Origin: Persicaria tinctoria
Lineage: Eukaryota; Streptophyta; Magnoliopsida; Caryophyllales; Polygonaceae
Direction: 5' to 3'
NCBI GenBank assembly: GCA_037127255.1
Contig: JBANSL010000001.1
Coordinates: 28,762,501-28,826,500 of the forward strand
DNA length: 64,000 nt
Shown: piece after piece, positions 45,140 to 55,848 of the stretch
How positions within the stretch are numbered: the stretch's first letter is position 1
Layout: the number at the start of each line of letters is the position of its first letter
Program-made: the position numbers and the translations under genes
The notes under the pieces: generated by a model
Told to the model about the DNA's origin: nothing
The model's database searches: none
What the model saw: the letters and a program-made list of their open reading frames with translations, nothing else

Positions 45140-48100
45140 TTAAGTCATATCTTTGATATGAAGATAGTCTCTGCAAAACAAAAACTTGTTAGCAGAGACA
45201 ATTTTGGTGCCAAAGTCAGCTGGGTTCAAATCCCCAGCAACCTTCTTTATGAGGATGACCTTCTTCTCCACCTTCTTCATGATGAAGTGGAAACGAACGT
45301 CAATGTGTTTGGTGCGCTCATGGTACATGGGATCTTTACAGAGATAGATAGCACTTTGGCTGTTAATGTTCAAGACAGTCTTATAGTTCTTCCTTTGAAT
45401 TTCCCTCAAAATTCCCTGTAACCATATGGCTTCCTTGCAAGCTTCAGTGGCAGCTATGTATTCAGCTTCGGTTGAAGATAAAGCCACTATTGGTTGCTGT
45501 TGTGATTTCCAAGATATGCAGTTTCCAGCCCAAGTGAAGACATAGGAAGTAGTAGACTTCCTATTGTCCTTGTTCCCTGCATAATCTGCATCAACAAATC
45601 CAGACAGTCCACAGCTAGAATCGTGTTTAGAATACATGAGACCAAGATTTAAAGACCCTGCAATATATTTCAAAAGATACTTCATGGCTACCCAATGCCT
45701 CTCAGCAGGGTTAGACATGTGCCTGCTAAGAGCACTCATAGCAAAGGAGAGATCTGGCCTTGAGCATATCATTGCAAACATGATGGATCCCACTGCTGCA
45801 TCATAAGGGATCCCTTTCATTTTTGCTTCTTCAGAGGCTGACATAGGAGATTTGAGCTTAGAAAGATCAAGGTGAGCTCCAAGTGGAATAGCATTTGGTG
45901 TTACCCCCTTCATATTGAACCTTTCCAGCACCTTTAAAAGGTAATCTGTCTGTGACAGCCAGATACGTCTCTTGGCTCTATCTCGAGTGATGCTAATGCC
46001 TAAGATCTTTTGAGCAGATCCAAGGTCCTTCATATCAAAGTTCTTCTTCAGGTTGGTTTTCAGCTTGTCAATCTTTAAGATTGTCTTGGAAATAAGAAGA
46101 AGATCATCTACATAAAGGAGCACAAAGAGAGGATCATCAGTTTTGACATCTTTGAAATATAAGCAAGGATCAAAATCACTTCTACAGAAACCAAGGCATT
46201 TCATGCATGAATCAAATTTCTTGTTCCACTGCCTAGGGGATTGTTTGAGACCATAGATGGATTTGTGCAGTTTACAAACAAGATCAGGATTAGCACGATC
46301 AATAAAGCCTTTAGGTTGTCTCATGTAGATAGTTTCATGCAAATCACCATGTAAGAATGCAGTTTTAACATCCATTTGTTCTAATTCATAGTCATAAACT
46401 GCAGTCATGGCAAGCAAGAGTCTCATGGTTTTGTACTTTACCACAGGAGCAAAGATATCATGATAATCTTCACCAAATTTTTGAGTAAAGCCTTTTGCAA
46501 CAAGTCTAGCTTTATACCTAGGAGGTTCCCTAGGATTAGAGCTGTCTTTTAATTTAAATATCCATCTGCAATCAATAGTCCTAGCCCTATCAGGTTTTTT
46601 GACAAGAGACCAGGTGTTATTAAGATGCATGGATTCAATTTCTTCTTGCATTGCAAGTCTCCATTCATGAGCATGATGACATTTTATAGCTTGTTCATAT
46701 AAATCAGGAACAAATGATTTCACAGCTTCAGAAACAAGCACAGCAAAGTCAACAATGTTGCTCTCATACTTTTTGTTTGGTTTCTTAACCCTAGGAGATC
46801 TATCCCTAGTGAGTTGATAATGAGTAAGGTCTGGAACTTCAGGGATAGAAGAAGAAGACACATCAATATCATTCATGTCAGAAACAGAAGCATGAGAAGA
46901 AGAGATATGAGAAGAAGATGAAATGTCAACAGAGGGAGCAAGGGATTGAGAGGAAGAGGAAACTCCCTGATTGTTATCCAGTCCTTGTTGTACTTCTTCG
47001 GGTTGATCTCCTTCATTTGGTAACAAGTTGCTGCTGGGAGAGTGACCATTGTCAAACTCAGAGTCATTGTCATCATGATCTGATGGCATATAGAAATGAG
47101 TTGTACTGCTATCTGACTCAGGTGCCTGCAGGTTAGTGTCAAGGGAAGTGGTTTGCAATTCTCTAAAATAAAAGACATCTTCCTTAAATATAACATCCCT
47201 ACTAACTATGACTTTGTACCCCCCAGGCTGGATAACCAACAGTTTATACCCCTTAACACCCTCTGGGAAGCCCAATAGCACACATTTCTGGGCTCTCGGG
47301 TTGAGCTTGCCATCAGATTTGTGGCTATAGGCCAGACATCCAAAGGGTTTCAGGAAGGCAAGGTTTGTTGGTTTACCTGTCCGTTTCTCCTGGGGTGTTA
47401 CAAAATCTATAGCTGATGAGGGAGTTCTATTAATCAAGTAGGCAGCAGTAGTAATAGCTTCTCCCCATAGGGAATGCTTCATGCCAGCACTGATCAACAT
47501 GCATCTAGCCTTGTTGAGCAGTGTCCTGTTCATTCTTTCTGCTATACCGTTCTGTTGGGGAGTTCCAGGGATAGTGAGGTGCCTCTTAACACCATGCTGC
47601 TTACAGTAGGAGTCAAACTCTGCATTACAGAACTCCAGACCATTGTCTGTCCTGAAACATTTAAGCACATGACCAGATTCTGTTTCTACCTTTACCTTCC
47701 AGCTTTTAAAGTGATCAAAAGCTTCATTCTTTGTCCTCTGCAAGTAAATCCAGACCTTTCTACTATAATGGTCTACAAGAGATAGGAAGTACCTTTTCCC
47801 ACATATAGTATCCACCTGTGCTGGACCCGAGAGGTCTGCATGTACATACTCAAGAGGGAGATTAGCAGAATAAGCAGAAGATTTAAAAGCCAGTTTAGTA
47901 TGCTTTCCCATAATGCAATTTTCACAGAAATCAATATGAGCAGGCTTAGAATCAAAAACTCCATGTTTATATAACTCAAATAAGCCCTTATTGCCAACAT
48001 GGCCAAGCCTGTTATGCCAGAGCAAAGTTTGAGCAAGATTCATGAGCTTAGGTTTCTTTTTCTCAGACAAGTAAGCAGATTGAGACTGATCAGATTCAGT

Positions 48101-49315
48101 TATAACATGATAGAGGCCTTTTTTCTTTATCCCTTTAATTAGAACCCTTCCATTTCTAGAAACAGTTTTCATGCCTTTCTTAACATTGATGTCACAGTTT
48201 AGATCATCAAACACACTTTCAGAAAGAAGATTTCTCCTTAACTCAGGCACCCATCTAACATTTTGAATAATTCTCACTTTACCATCACGCATCCTAATAG
48301 GAACAGACCCTATGCCCTTAATATCCAGCACTGAATGATCCCCAAGCATCACAGTTCCCTCATTAAACAGTTTAATATCAGAGAAAAAATGCTTATTGGG
48401 TGTAGCATGAATAGTGCAGCCAGAGTCAATAATCCAAACATCAGAAGCAGACATATCAGATGCAACACAAAGCAGTTCATGAGAATTATTAGGCTGAGAT
48501 TCAAGAATAGCAGAAACAGCTTTGTTCTTCCTAGCTTCATCTTTCTTCCTTTTATAGCAATCTTTTTCTAGATGACCATCTTTGGAACAATATTTGCATT
48601 TAAGGGAGCTCTTATCAGATGAAGTTTTATCAGAAGATTCAATTTTCATGCTGTCAGAGTTGTCATTCTTCTTGTTCTTATTCTGATTTTTCTTCTGATT
48701 TCTAAACTTAGCTCTAGCCATCAAAGCTTCACTTTTGACTTCTTGCTTTGTCTTAAAGACTTTCATGACATCATTTTTCTGCATGATAGCTTCTATGACC
48801 TTAGTTTTATCCAAATCCTCCCTACTAAACTGAATAACATCTATGAAAGTGTCAAATTGAGCAGGTAGAGAATTCAGAATCAAAACAGCTTGATGCAATT
48901 CAGTTATTTTATCACCACAGCGTTCAAGGTCTTGTATCATAGTCAGAAACTTATCAAGATTGTCATTCAAAGACATGTGAGCATCCATTTTGAAGTTAAA
49001 CAGACGACAGAGCAAATTTATGCGGCTAGGGAGAGATTTTACCAAAAAAGTAGCTTCCAGAGCCTCCCAAAGACTTTTGGAGGTTGTCTTAGTAAGCACT
49101 TGTCTAGCAACCTCATTTGTGAGTCGAATCATGATCTCACTATGAGCTATTTGGTCCATTTCCTCTCTGTCAGTTTTCTCAAGCTTGTCAGGATACTTTT
49201 CAGTCACAGCAGACCAACATTTCTCCTTGATGAGGATGACCTTCATTTTTACCTGCCACATAGCAAAGTCAGAACATCCATCATAGGATTTAATTCGAAC
49301 AGAAGACTCAGACAT
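45140..49315 (-). CDS. copia C gag-pol polyprotein, 1391 aa, uninterrupted
   Basis: A single open frame with all domains in copia order. Gag (UBN2-like) covers about residues 1-235, zinc knuckle C240, C243, H248, C253. Protease has DSGC at 297-300. Pre-integrase has LLWHNRLGH near 431-439. Integrase carries catalytic D494, D557 and E593 in HADLSGP, RTDNGLEF and AERMNR. RT has D982 and YVDD at 1068-1071. RNase H has D1242 (VDADYAG) and E1283 (STEAEY), but the usual CDSQSA Asp is Asn (N1318). It produces virus-like particles, reverse-transcribes its RNA and integrates the cDNA. No stop or frameshift; the Asn change may impair RNase H. The start at 49315 follows a 216-base leader after the LTR. 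Confidence 0.96.
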   Translation of the reverse strand: MSESSVRIKSYDGCSDFAMWQVKMKVILIKEKCWSAVTEKYPDKLEKTDREEMDQIAHSEIMIRLTNEVARQVLTKTTSKSLWEALEATFLVKSLPSRINLLCRLFNFKMDAHMSLNDNLDKFLTMIQDLERCGDKITELHQAVLILNSLPAQFDTFIDVIQFSREDLDKTKVIEAIMQKNDVMKVFKTKQEVKSEALMARAKFRNQKKNQNKNKKNDNSDSMKIESSDKTSSDKSSLKCKYCSKDGHLEKDCYKRKKDEARKNKAVSAILESQPNNSHELLCVASDMSASDVWIIDSGCTIHATPNKHFFSDIKLFNEGTVMLGDHSVLDIKGIGSVPIRMRDGKVRIIQNVRWVPELRRNLLSESVFDDLNCDINVKKGMKTVSRNGRVLIKGIKKKGLYHVITESDQSQSAYLSEKKKPKLMNLAQTLLWHNRLGHVGNKGLFELYKHGVFDSKPAHIDFCENCIMGKHTKLAFKSSAYSANLPLEYVHADLSGPAQVDTICGKRYFLSLVDHYSRKVWIYLQRTKNEAFDHFKSWKVKVETESGHVLKCFRTDNGLEFCNAEFDSYCKQHGVKRHLTIPGTPQQNGIAERMNRTLLNKARCMLISAGMKHSLWGEAITTAAYLINRTPSSAIDFVTPQEKRTGKPTNLAFLKPFGCLAYSHKSDGKLNPRAQKCVLLGFPEGVKGYKLLVIQPGGYKVIVSRDVIFKEDVFYFRELQTTSLDTNLQAPESDSSTTHFYMPSDHDDNDSEFDNGHSPSSNLLPNEGDQPEEVQQGLDNNQGVSSSSQSLAPSVDISSSSHISSSHASVSDMNDIDVSSSSIPEVPDLTHYQLTRDRSPRVKKPNKKYESNIVDFAVLVSEAVKSFVPDLYEQAIKCHHAHEWRLAMQEEIESMHLNNTWSLVKKPDRARTIDCRWIFKLKDSSNPREPPRYKARLVAKGFTQKFGEDYHDIFAPVVKYKTMRLLLAMTAVYDYELEQMDVKTAFLHGDLHETIYMRQPKGFIDRANPDLVCKLHKSIYGLKQSPRQWNKKFDSCMKCLGFCRSDFDPCLYFKDVKTDDPLFVLLYVDDLLLISKTILKIDKLKTNLKKNFDMKDLGSAQKILGISITRDRAKRRIWLSQTDYLLKVLERFNMKGVTPNAIPLGAHLDLSKLKSPMSASEEAKMKGIPYDAAVGSIMFAMICSRPDLSFAMSALSRHMSNPAERHWVAMKYLLKYIAGSLNLGLMYSKHDSSCGLSGFVDADYAGNKDNRKSTTSYVFTWAGNCISWKSQQQPIVALSSTEAEYIAATEACKEAIWLQGILREIQRKNYKTVLNINSQSAIYLCKDPMYHERTKHIDVRFHFIMKKVEKKVILIKKVAGDLNPADFGTKIVSANKFLFCRDYLHIKDMT

Positions 49316-49514
49316 AATGTAAAGATAACAAGATACGACAACCAGATCTTATAAAAGAAAAAACAGCAAGAGAAAACACAGCAGAAGAGCAAGGTAGGAG
49401 TAACCCACTTGCCCAAAGATCCTTAGTTACAGATCTAAGAACTTGTAGTTCACACGATCTGAGAAAACTTAATAAGAAACACAGATTATCCCTCAGAGAA
49501 GACACCCTGAGTAA

Positions 49515-49530
49515 CAGGCTCTGATACCAA
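49515..49530 (-). other. Primer-binding site of copia C
   Basis: TTGGTATCAGAGCCTG on the minus strand, one base from the LTR end, complementary to initiator tRNA-Met. Confidence 0.92.
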
Positions 49531-49531
49531 T

Positions 49532-50340
49532 TGTTAAATCCAATCGAACGAGGAAAGGATATGCGGAATATAAGGAACGACTTCAGGGTATCATCAACGA
49601 GTAATAATCGAAGGATCCGAAACAAGTAAAGCGAGAAACAGAGAGTAAGACACAAGCAATTGTTTACGCAGTTCGGGTATTTCACCTACATCTGTGGGGC
49701 CTCGAGAGTCAGGCCCTAAATCCACTAAATATGAATAAGGAGTTACATCCAGGGGCAATGTCAAGAGGCATACAAACACAAGCAAGCTTACAATCTGCAG
49801 AGAACACTAAAATAGAACCCTATAAAGAAGAAAAGAAGAGGAACTCCCTTTCCAAGACGACGATGACTTCAGAGAGGAGCTTTGAAGTCGGAGATCCACA
49901 CAACTCCTTTAGATCCACCAGCAGACGAGCACCCAAATACCAGAAGCTTCATCGACCACCACCAGAAGACCTTGGATGAGTGATGATGAAGCAGTAAATG
50001 AAGAAACCCTAGTGGCGTCAGAGAGCAGCTTCCTTTGTGTGAAGAGGAGAGCGGCTTTTGGAACAGTGGAACTCAGCTAGGGTTTTAGCCAGAAGAGAGT
50101 ATATATAATACTCCTTAGAACCAAAACGCAGAGCATCGTCAGTGACAAGGGCCTCCAGCTAGGGTTAGTGAGATTGGGCTTTAGGCTTACTCAAGATAGG
50201 GCCCTTTAGGTTTGGATCAAAGCCCAAACCATAAAGACCAGCTGATCTTGGTTTCCTATTTAGCCCATCACACTTATAACCCAAAGTGTTCAGCAAAATT
50301 GTACAAGTTGTTGAAAACTTATGAAAGTACACCATCTACA
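49532..50340 (-). repeat. 5' LTR of copia C (minus orientation)
   Basis: 809 bp, same length as the partner. It presumably carries the promoter that transcribes the gag-pol. Confidence 0.96.
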
Positions 50341-50378
50341 TTCAAGTACATAAGAAATGAAGAACAATTATTGCATAC

Positions 50379-50493
50379 TTTAGACATTAACAATAGGATT
50401 TGCGAAGTCTGGTTGTTGGCCTTGTGGTTTGGTGTAGACTCTAACAAGCCCCATCTCTTCCCACATTTTTGCAAGGAGTCTGTATAGGTTAAG
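50379..50493 (-). pseudogene. DRG2-type GTPase fragment, exon before the TGS exon
   Basis: Reads LNLYRLLAKMWEEMGLVRVY and then TKPQGQQPDF, the block between the GTPase core and the TGS domain in plant DRG2. The end is frameshifted (a stop soon after PIVN). The GTPase domain itself is not found further upstream, so only the last part of the gene was captured. Confidence 0.82.
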
Positions 50494-50661
50494 ATGTTGT
50501 AAGATAACAAAACTCTTATTTGTATTTTAAAAATCTACTCAGATCAACATCTACAATCACTTAGCACAATGAAGATGTCAATTCGTTAAACAATAAATAC
50601 TACACATGGTGTCTCAAACAGCTCTAGCATGACAGATTAAAAACAGAAAGCAAGCAGTCAC

Positions 50662-50742
50662 CGTATCAAGAATAGTGTTTGCAGTGTAGCTGTTCGATTT
50701 CAGCCAAATCCATTTAGGTTCTATGTCAACAGGTGTTTTGGC
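50662..50742 (-). pseudogene. Exon-like block of unknown origin
   Basis: 81 bases between a good acceptor (TTGCATTCCAG) and a donor (GTGACT), open for 27 codons, including VDIEPKWIWLKSNS. Not recognised. It lies between the DRG2 and nucleolin fragments in the same orientation, so it may be a third captured exon. Confidence 0.35.
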
Positions 50743-50791
50743 CTGGAATGCAAAGATGTATGAATCAAGTAACTGTCAAAAAATGTTATAT

Positions 50792-51586
50792 GACAACAAC
50801 AACAACAACATCCCAGTAAATCCCGCGTAAAGGCAGGGTCTGGGGGGTTACGCACTCCTACCCCGACCAAATCAGGAGAGTGTTTCCGATAGACCCAGAA
50901 AAATAAGACACGGAAACTACAAGTCAGAAGACAAGAAAGAGGCGAAAACACAAGTAGAAGAAGAAGACGACAGACAAAAAGCATAGGCACAAGGCTAAAC
51001 ACCCTTGCCCATCCCACTACACCTCACTGGCCCGAATGGCCCTCCTCCACTGGTCCATCTGACGTCATATCCTCCGAGAGGCTCAGTCGATCGAGGTCCT
51101 GACGAAGGACCTCTAGCCACTTCTTCTTCGGTCTACCTCTTCCCCTTCGGATAGCTCCGAGCTCTAAGCTCTCACACCTTCGAACTGAAGCCGAAGATGG
51201 TCTTCTTTGAATGTGTCCAAACCAGCGCAATCTGTACTCCCACAATTTATCCTCTAAACTTGTAACGCCAACCTTACGCCTGATGTCGACATTTCTTATT
51301 CTCCTCTACACATCTGCCTACTTGCAGAGCATAGGCACTAACCACATGGAGAACGGATTCCTCCATCACCAATTTGATAGCCATCAATATGTCATTCACA
51401 CGCTCAACCCACACCACCTTGTCTTTCCAACGGTCTCCGACCAATATGCCAACCCCGTTCCTCCTTCTCTCCAGACCAGAGTACCATAACTTCCACCCAT
51501 CAATATGTCGAGCCTTACTCCCCATCCACTTGGTTTCCTATAAACACGCAATGTCAACCCTTCGGTCCTGCAGAAGCTCCACTAAG
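50792..51586 (-). mobile_element. RTE-clade LINE, internally deleted
   Basis: 795 bp with a 7-bp duplication GTTATAT at 50785-50791 and 51587-51593. The 3' end is a (GTT)n-type tail on the minus strand (CAACAACAAC on plus). 51540-51270 reads as the endonuclease N-terminal part (IDGWKLWYSGLERRRNGVGI), and 51245-51024 as the extreme C-terminus after RT (LRWFGHIQRRP, RGRGRPKKKWLEV). The whole RT is missing between them. The endonuclease segment begins already truncated. Confidence 0.88.
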
Positions 51587-51593
51587 GTTATAT

Positions 51594-52417
51594 TCCATAA
51601 AACAATAACAATATAAATAAGTTAAGGAATCTCCACTCATCAAGCATCCGACCTCCCATCTTGTCACCAAATCGAGTGAATATATTCTCATCATCCGCCA
51701 AGTCATAGGATCAAGCATACGAATTCCATCCAAGCCAATCTGAACACAATATAGACTTAATCAAAAGAAACTTAATATATCTGTTCCATAGGATAGTCTT
51801 AACTCTTGATTGTTAACAAGTTCTCAAATCATGTTATTTGCACATCATCACAAATGCTATATGCCAAAACACTCTACCGAGTCATACTCAAAAAAGATAA
51901 TTAACCGGTCACTAAGGTCAATCACAAGCAAGAGATCGAGGGCAATCTACAAGAGCCAGCAGGAACAAGCCAGGGGGAGATAGTATATAAAAAATTAATA
52001 TGCAAGTAGAGAATTTGGGATATAAATGTTCACTCCCACCAAATTTAGTGAGTGGGCAAGTGAGGTAAACCTTCCATGTGGATTTCCAACTTTTCTAATC
52101 CTAAAACATCCATCAAAATCCAATTTTATATTGGGACAACATCATGTAGAACAAATCTCATGTAACATACCAAGACTCAATGAACCTGCAAGTATACCGA
52201 GACTCAAAGAACCTACATGAAAAGACAACTAGATATGCTAATAAATTAAGCTAACACAACTCACCTAACACAACTCATCTATATATCTTATGAAAAGATG
52301 ATCAAGAAAAAGCCACTAAGCATATTAATGAACTATTAAACAATTAACTCTAATGCATACAACATTAAAACTCATCAAAACACAAGAAATTCGCAACAAA
52401 CATAAACAGAAGCAAAC
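51594..52417. other. Non-coding cargo between captured exons
   Basis: AT-rich intron-like sequence. On the minus strand near 51740-51640 a short open stretch (LADDENIFTRFGDKMGGRML) may be another exon remnant. Not recognised. Confidence 0.35.
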
Positions 52418-52592
52418 CTGGGAAGCTCATCCTCGGACTCAGATGAATCATCATAGCTGTTAGTCTCATCTTTCTTTTTCTTAACAGTTTCGACTTCCAC
52501 CTTCTTCTTAGCAACCACAACTTTGATTTTCTCTACCTTCTGCTTCTTAGCACTCAAAACATTCTCAATCGCCTCTTCCGGTTCCCTCATAC
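52418..52592 (-). pseudogene. Nucleolin-1 fragment (N-terminal acidic/basic exon)
   Basis: An exon-like block with acceptor GATTACAG and donor GTTTGC. It reads EPEEAIENVLSAKKQKVEK, then a lysine-rich stretch and a final acidic DSSESEDELP, like exon 2 of plant nucleolin-1 (NUC-L1), a nucleolar rRNA-processing factor. No RRM or GAR domain is present nearby. Low-complexity composition lowers certainty, but the ordered motif EEAIE-SAKKQKVE supports it. Confidence 0.65.
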
Positions 52593-53644
52593 CTGTAATC
52601 AAAACAAAATAAATGTTATAACCCCAAAACAAAATCGCACAAAAAATAGAAAGAACAAGGAGAAGATAAAAAAAAGCTATTAGAATAGAGTGTTGGATGC
52701 ACCTCACTAGATTACAACTAGCTTTCTTTGAGTGAAAACTTGAGAATGGAAGTGTGCAGTTTAAACACTTACAGAATTAAACACTTACAGAAGTGCCATC
52801 GTCCTTTCCTTCAAAGTTATATGAGAGAATACTATCTTCTCATAAGGATGAAAAACAACAAGAATAAAAAGATCCAATGAACTTACTAAGTAGCAGCAAT
52901 TACGAGTTTTACCTTAGTTTCTGAGATTGATTTTAGCAACTATAAGCCCAATGAAAACATCCAGAATACACAGGAAAAATGATGCATAAATATCTATACC
53001 TTTAAAACTAAAATTGTGGTCTTAAGACTATGAACATGATTAATTCTCAAAGAATATGCATAGCAAAATCAAGACTTGCGCATACCAAACTACCATAACC
53101 TAATAACAAAGTACAAATTATCGTGTCTAAATGGCTAAATATCAAACTAGATACAAAATTCCTGAAACCCAAATTCGTGTAAGCCCTTATTGACAAGTTA
53201 TGAATCAGAAAGAGGAGTCATATAAACTGAAGTGATAGGGGGAGAAAATTTTGTATTTTAGAATCCCTAATTTGTAACGTTCGATAGTTCATGAAAACTC
53301 TAACTCGACTCAAAACATGAATCAAAGTGCACAAAAGGAGTTAACAAAATCGAAATGTTCGAGCTCTTCTATTTCCCCTTTCTTATACTTTTTTCACATC
53401 ATCTACAACACCCAATTACACAGTAATACATTCAATTTCTATATTCCCAAATTCTCCAAATCAAACACAATCATAAAAAAAAACTCAAAATTAGAAATAG
53501 TTTACCGTTCAATGTTTCCTAATTAGAAATAGTTTACCGCTCAATGTTTCCTCTACATGAGTGATTTCTCTTGAGAGGAGAAGGTAGGAAGAAATCACCA
53601 CCTTGAGAATTCTTATCATCTGTTCCTCCTCTTCTTTTACCCTC
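52593..53644. other. Non-coding sequence within the putative Helitron
   Basis: AT-rich sequence without recognised genes; possibly intron and flank captured with the nucleolin fragment. Confidence 0.4.
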
Positions 53645-53715
53645 TGAATTAAAAGAAAAAGAATTAAAAGAAAAAGAAGAATTAAAAGAAAAAGAAGAAT
53701 TAAAAAAAGGATTAA
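53645..53715. repeat. Short tandem repeat, unit about 18 bp
   Basis: Three to four copies of AATTAAAAGAAAAAGAAG with small changes. Confidence 0.9.
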
Positions 53716-54693
53716 AGAGAAAAAAGAAAATTATAATTGGTCAAAACCCCTAAAATCTCTCTAATATTGACACCTCAGCATAAACTTTTCTAAATTAAGA
53801 GTTTATATAGATATAGATAGATACTAGGGTAAGACCCGTCCCAAGCATGGGGATTACGGTGTAGTAAATATATGTTACTATATTATGTTGTTTTGTTCGG
53901 AGGTAAAGTTGGTTGGTTGTTTCTATGTATTAAATTTTGACTATATAATGTTAAATGCAAGATGTTATATATGGTATTCTATAATTTTTTATAAATTTTT
54001 TTTAAAGATTCAAATAATTTAATACAGAGAACTTTATAAAATACAATTATCAACCCTATTGTATAATTACTATTTAATAATTCAAGTTTAATCTAAATTC
54101 TCATGAATAAATTGATAAATATTCATATCAAAATGATGGAATAACTAATGGACATTGATCGAATTGACCAACGGTAACTCGTCATCACATGAAGAAAGGA
54201 AATCTTTATAATAAAAATATATATTTCTCTTTTTTAGTTCTATCAAATTTTCTATTGTTTGAAAGATAAATCAGTCATAAATTTGTTTAATAAAAAAATA
54301 ATTTTAAAGTATATTTAAGTTATGCCATACAATAACCTCATTTATTTTATCTATATGTAATCCGACGTGTCTACCTAAATTCCTGATTGTAATAAATTTT
54401 TAATATAAATATTCTATTCCATATCTTAATTGGTTATAAAATGTATTATTTTTAATATAAAAATTAGAAAAAGACGAATCATAAGGAATTAAATTTTAGA
54501 GAATAATATTCAAGTATACATCTATCCTAGCTTTTAGGTAAAAAAATATTAACACATTGTTCTTATTATTTTTTAAATTTTTTTTAAATAAATGTGTAGG
54601 AACTATCATTAATATAATTATTTTTGAAATAATTTGACATTAATTTGAAGTTAAAATATAATAAGGAGGGGTAACAGTTTGAATAATCTAATC

Positions 54694-54860
54694 ATACTCC
54701 CTCCGGTAATTAAAATCATATCGCTTTGTTTTTTAACAAATTTTTTTTTCAAAAAGCTTAAAACTATGTAAAGTGTCAAATTTTTTTTTTATAGTTTCAT
54801 ACTTATTTATAATAAATATAATAAAATGAATATATAAATTACTAAGAAACGATGAAGTGA
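54694..54860. other. One-ended Stowaway-like terminus
   Basis: TACTCCCTCCGGTAATTAAA at 54696 matches Stowaway ends, but no inverted partner was found downstream, so it is truncated. Confidence 0.4.
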
Positions 54861-55511
54861 CTGGGTAATAAGGCTACTTTATCATAAAGCCCCCCTTGGA
54901 AATTTACTTTTTTATACATATTTCCAGTTCTAATTTATGTATATAACGAAGCAATCGTGTTCGAGTGTAAATATTAAATGAAGCATTTGTTGAAAATTAT
55001 TTATTTATCCATTTAGTTTGGGATAAAAAAAGGGTCAAGGGTAACCCCCCTCTTTACTCTGATTGTGCTATAATTAGATATGATTTATAATCTTTTTATT
55101 TAATTATGGCAAAATAAATTTCCTTATAAATCTATCTATCTATAAGATAGGATTAGATTGGATGTATCCAAATTTGCCGATTTGCCAATATGGTTTATAA
55201 ATCTATCTATCTATTTTATTAGATTGGAATTAATCAGACAAAAGTTTATCTATCCAAATTTGTCGATTTGTCGATATGGTATACTCATATTTGGATGGAA
55301 GCAAATTTCTCTATATGGTAATAAAAAATATCGTTTAGGTGTTCTTAACCTATATCCCAATTAGATTTCCCTTTTTAATCTATATAGCATATCGGGTTTT
55401 TAAAAATGGTTTAGCCCTATTTTAAATGAGGTTGTTATGGTTCTCTTTTTTTTGGTAAGAAATCTTTTTCATTTTAGATTTTTATCATATGCTCTTTAAG
55501 ATATAAAACTT

Positions 55512-55624
55512 GATCTTTTATATAATACATATTACATATTCAGTTATATTGAAATAATTTAATATATTTTGATCTTTTATATAATACATAATGCATATTC
55601 AATTATATTGAAATAATTTAATAT
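55512..55624. repeat. Tandem duplication of a 59-bp AT-rich unit
   Basis: Two copies beginning GATCTTTTATATAATACATA, differing at about three positions. Confidence 0.92.
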
Positions 55625-55848
55625 CCAAATATATATATGTAGATTGGAAACTTTGCAAAGGGATATTGGATACAAATAGCTGTATAGATAGGAAAAAATA
55701 CATAATTTATAATATTAAAAAAATGAACAAATGATATCTAAAATCTCAAATAAATTTAATATAATTCCTAAAACATAAACAAAATTAAGTATATATATGT
55801 TTTCCATAAACAACGCAATGATGTCTAACGTGAAATAATATTAAACAA

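Larger units (their letters stand above)
44228..50340 (-). mobile_element. Ty1/copia element C, nearly intact
   Basis: A 6.1-kb copia element. LTRs 44228-45036 and 49532-50340 are both 809 bp and differ at only about five or six positions by eye. The target duplication TTCAA is at 44223-44227 and 50341-50345. Primer-binding site 49530-49515, polypurine tract 45048-45037 and one uninterrupted gag-pol are present. This is a recent insertion and the best candidate in the window for an element that was recently mobile. Confidence 0.97.
43515..53821 (-). mobile_element. Putative gene-fragment-carrying Helitron
   Basis: Minus-strand 5' end at 53821: A|TCTATCTATATCTATATAAA, followed by TTAATTTAG and TGAGGTGTCAA, like known plant Helitron starts. 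Candidate 3' end at 43515: palindrome ACATCATATATGATGT (43547-43532), then 13 bases, CTAA and T. The 5' end is convincing; the 3' end is AT-rich and uncertain. Inside, fragments of at least two unrelated genes (nucleolin-1 and DRG2), with introns and in the same orientation, are typical Helitron cargo. Copia C and an RTE LINE inserted later. Confidence 0.45.

Noticed and set aside
45158..49354. Plus-strand open frames across copia C
   Set aside because: Antisense to the uninterrupted gag-pol; no motifs.
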